Of a stretch of DNA of 5,612 bases, positions 5,207-5,612 are shown in pieces. The stretch lies in assembly GCA_002401655.1 (NCBI GenBank), contig NVTT01000097.1, forward strand, positions 1 to 5,612, written 5' to 3'. Source of the DNA: Gammaproteobacteria bacterium (GTDB lineage Bacteria > Pseudomonadota > Gammaproteobacteria > Enterobacterales > Kangiellaceae). Numbering within the stretch: the first letter of the stretch is position 1; each line of letters begins with the position of its first letter. The notes under the pieces were generated by a model. The model was given only the letters and a program-made list of their open reading frames with translations. It ran no database searches and had not been told where the DNA came from. The position numbers and the translations under genes were made by a program.

Positions 5207-5612
5207 ATGAAAACCAGTCAATATCTGATTGCTTCACTTAGAGAAGATCCAAGTGATGCTGAACTCGTTAGCCATAAATTAATGTTGCGTTCGGGCATGA
5301 TCCGTATGCAAGCTTCGGGTTTATATACTTGGTTGCCAACAGGTTTAAAGGTTTTAAGAAAGGTTGAAAATATCGTTCGGGAAGAGATGGATGCTATAGG
5401 CGCTGGCGAGATTTTAATGCCAATGGTGCAGGCTGCCGAGCTTTGGGAAGAGTCTGGGAGATGGCAGGAGTATGGAGCAGAGCTGTTAAGGCTAAAAGAT
5501 CGGCACGGGCGAGAGTTTTGTTTGGGTCCTACCCATGAAGAAGTTGTCACTTCGTTAATTCGTGATGAAATTCGTAGTTATAAACAGTTACCTGCGGTTT
5601 ATTATCAAATTC
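5207..5612 (+). CDS. proS: Prolyl-tRNA synthetase, N-terminal part (truncated by window edge)
   Basis: ProS is a cytoplasmic class II aminoacyl-tRNA synthetase that charges tRNA-Pro. The 135 complete codons visible begin [19 protein letters not shown] and match the E. coli protein almost residue by residue. Recognisable blocks are [11 protein letters not shown] (23-33), [11 protein letters not shown] (36-46), the class II motif 1 region with VENIVREEM (53-61) and MPMVQ (71-75), LWEESGRW (79-86) and LGPTHEEV (106-113), part of the active site. The bacterial family is about 570 residues, so roughly three quarters lies beyond the right edge, including motifs 2 and 3 and the editing insertion. 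The ATG at 5207-5209 agrees with the family N-terminus; its Shine-Dalgarno sequence is poor (AAGATAAAACCC precedes it). It is divergent from the redox operon and probably unrelated to it in function, a core gene marking the boundary of the accessory cluster. Confidence 0.97.
   Translation, partial: MKTSQYLIASLREDPSDAELVSHKLMLRSGMIRMQASGLYTWLPTGLKVLRKVENIVREEMDAIGAGEILMPMVQAAELWEESGRWQEYGAELLRLKDRHGREFCLGPTHEEVVTSLIRDEIRSYKQLPAVYYQI

Noticed and set aside
5218..5550. 110-codon minus-strand open frame antisense to proS
   Set aside because: The plus strand gives a near-colinear match to prolyl-tRNA synthetase; the antisense frame is low-complexity Ser-rich and fits a shadow.
1..5612. Mobile elements, CRISPR arrays, tRNA or rRNA genes
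   Set aside because: No transposase, direct-repeat array, terminal inverted repeats or cloverleaf-like stretch was found on reading both strands.

Overview
The window looks like chromosomal DNA of an AT-rich gammaproteobacterium. The ProS start on the right closely resembles the enterobacterial form. MsrP/MsrQ and a membrane chemoreceptor without a CheR-docking tail also fit, perhaps a marine lineage such as Alteromonadales, but the genus cannot be fixed from this sequence.

Layout. Six genes lie head to tail on the minus strand, transcribed right to left: a methyl-accepting chemotaxis protein (3331-4947), a MauG/cytochrome c peroxidase-type dihaem protein (2212-3285), an amicyanin-like blue copper protein (1873-2199), a dihaem cytochrome c (1154-1855), the molybdenum-dependent periplasmic methionine-sulfoxide reductase MsrP (272-1147) and its haem b membrane partner MsrQ (1-240, cut by the left edge). 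Gaps inside the row are 45, 12, 17, -3 and 31 bases (the -3 reflects an open frame that begins just after the previous stop codon; the true gap is 6 bases). Apart from msrQ, each gene has a visible ribosome binding site, so the row reads as one operon or two. On the plus strand, proS (prolyl-tRNA synthetase) starts at 5207 and runs off the right edge. The 259-base divergent region 4948-5206 must carry both promoters; it also holds a clear hairpin and a short open frame.

How the genes may work together. Five of the six minus-strand products are periplasmic or membrane redox proteins carrying c haem, type 1 copper, molybdopterin or b haem. MsrPQ is known to repair oxidised methionines in periplasmic proteins with electrons from the quinone pool. 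A peroxidase-type dihaem protein, a small copper carrier and a dihaem cytochrome next to it suggest a periplasmic oxidant-defence or electron-shuttling unit, headed by a chemoreceptor that may steer the cell by a related redox or oxidant cue. That joint role is inference from gene order. The most unusual details are the UAG/UUG junction between the cytochrome and msrP, which are in the same reading frame two codons apart, and the MauG-like ligand set (no distal His, Tyr in place of the Met ligand) of the dihaem protein.
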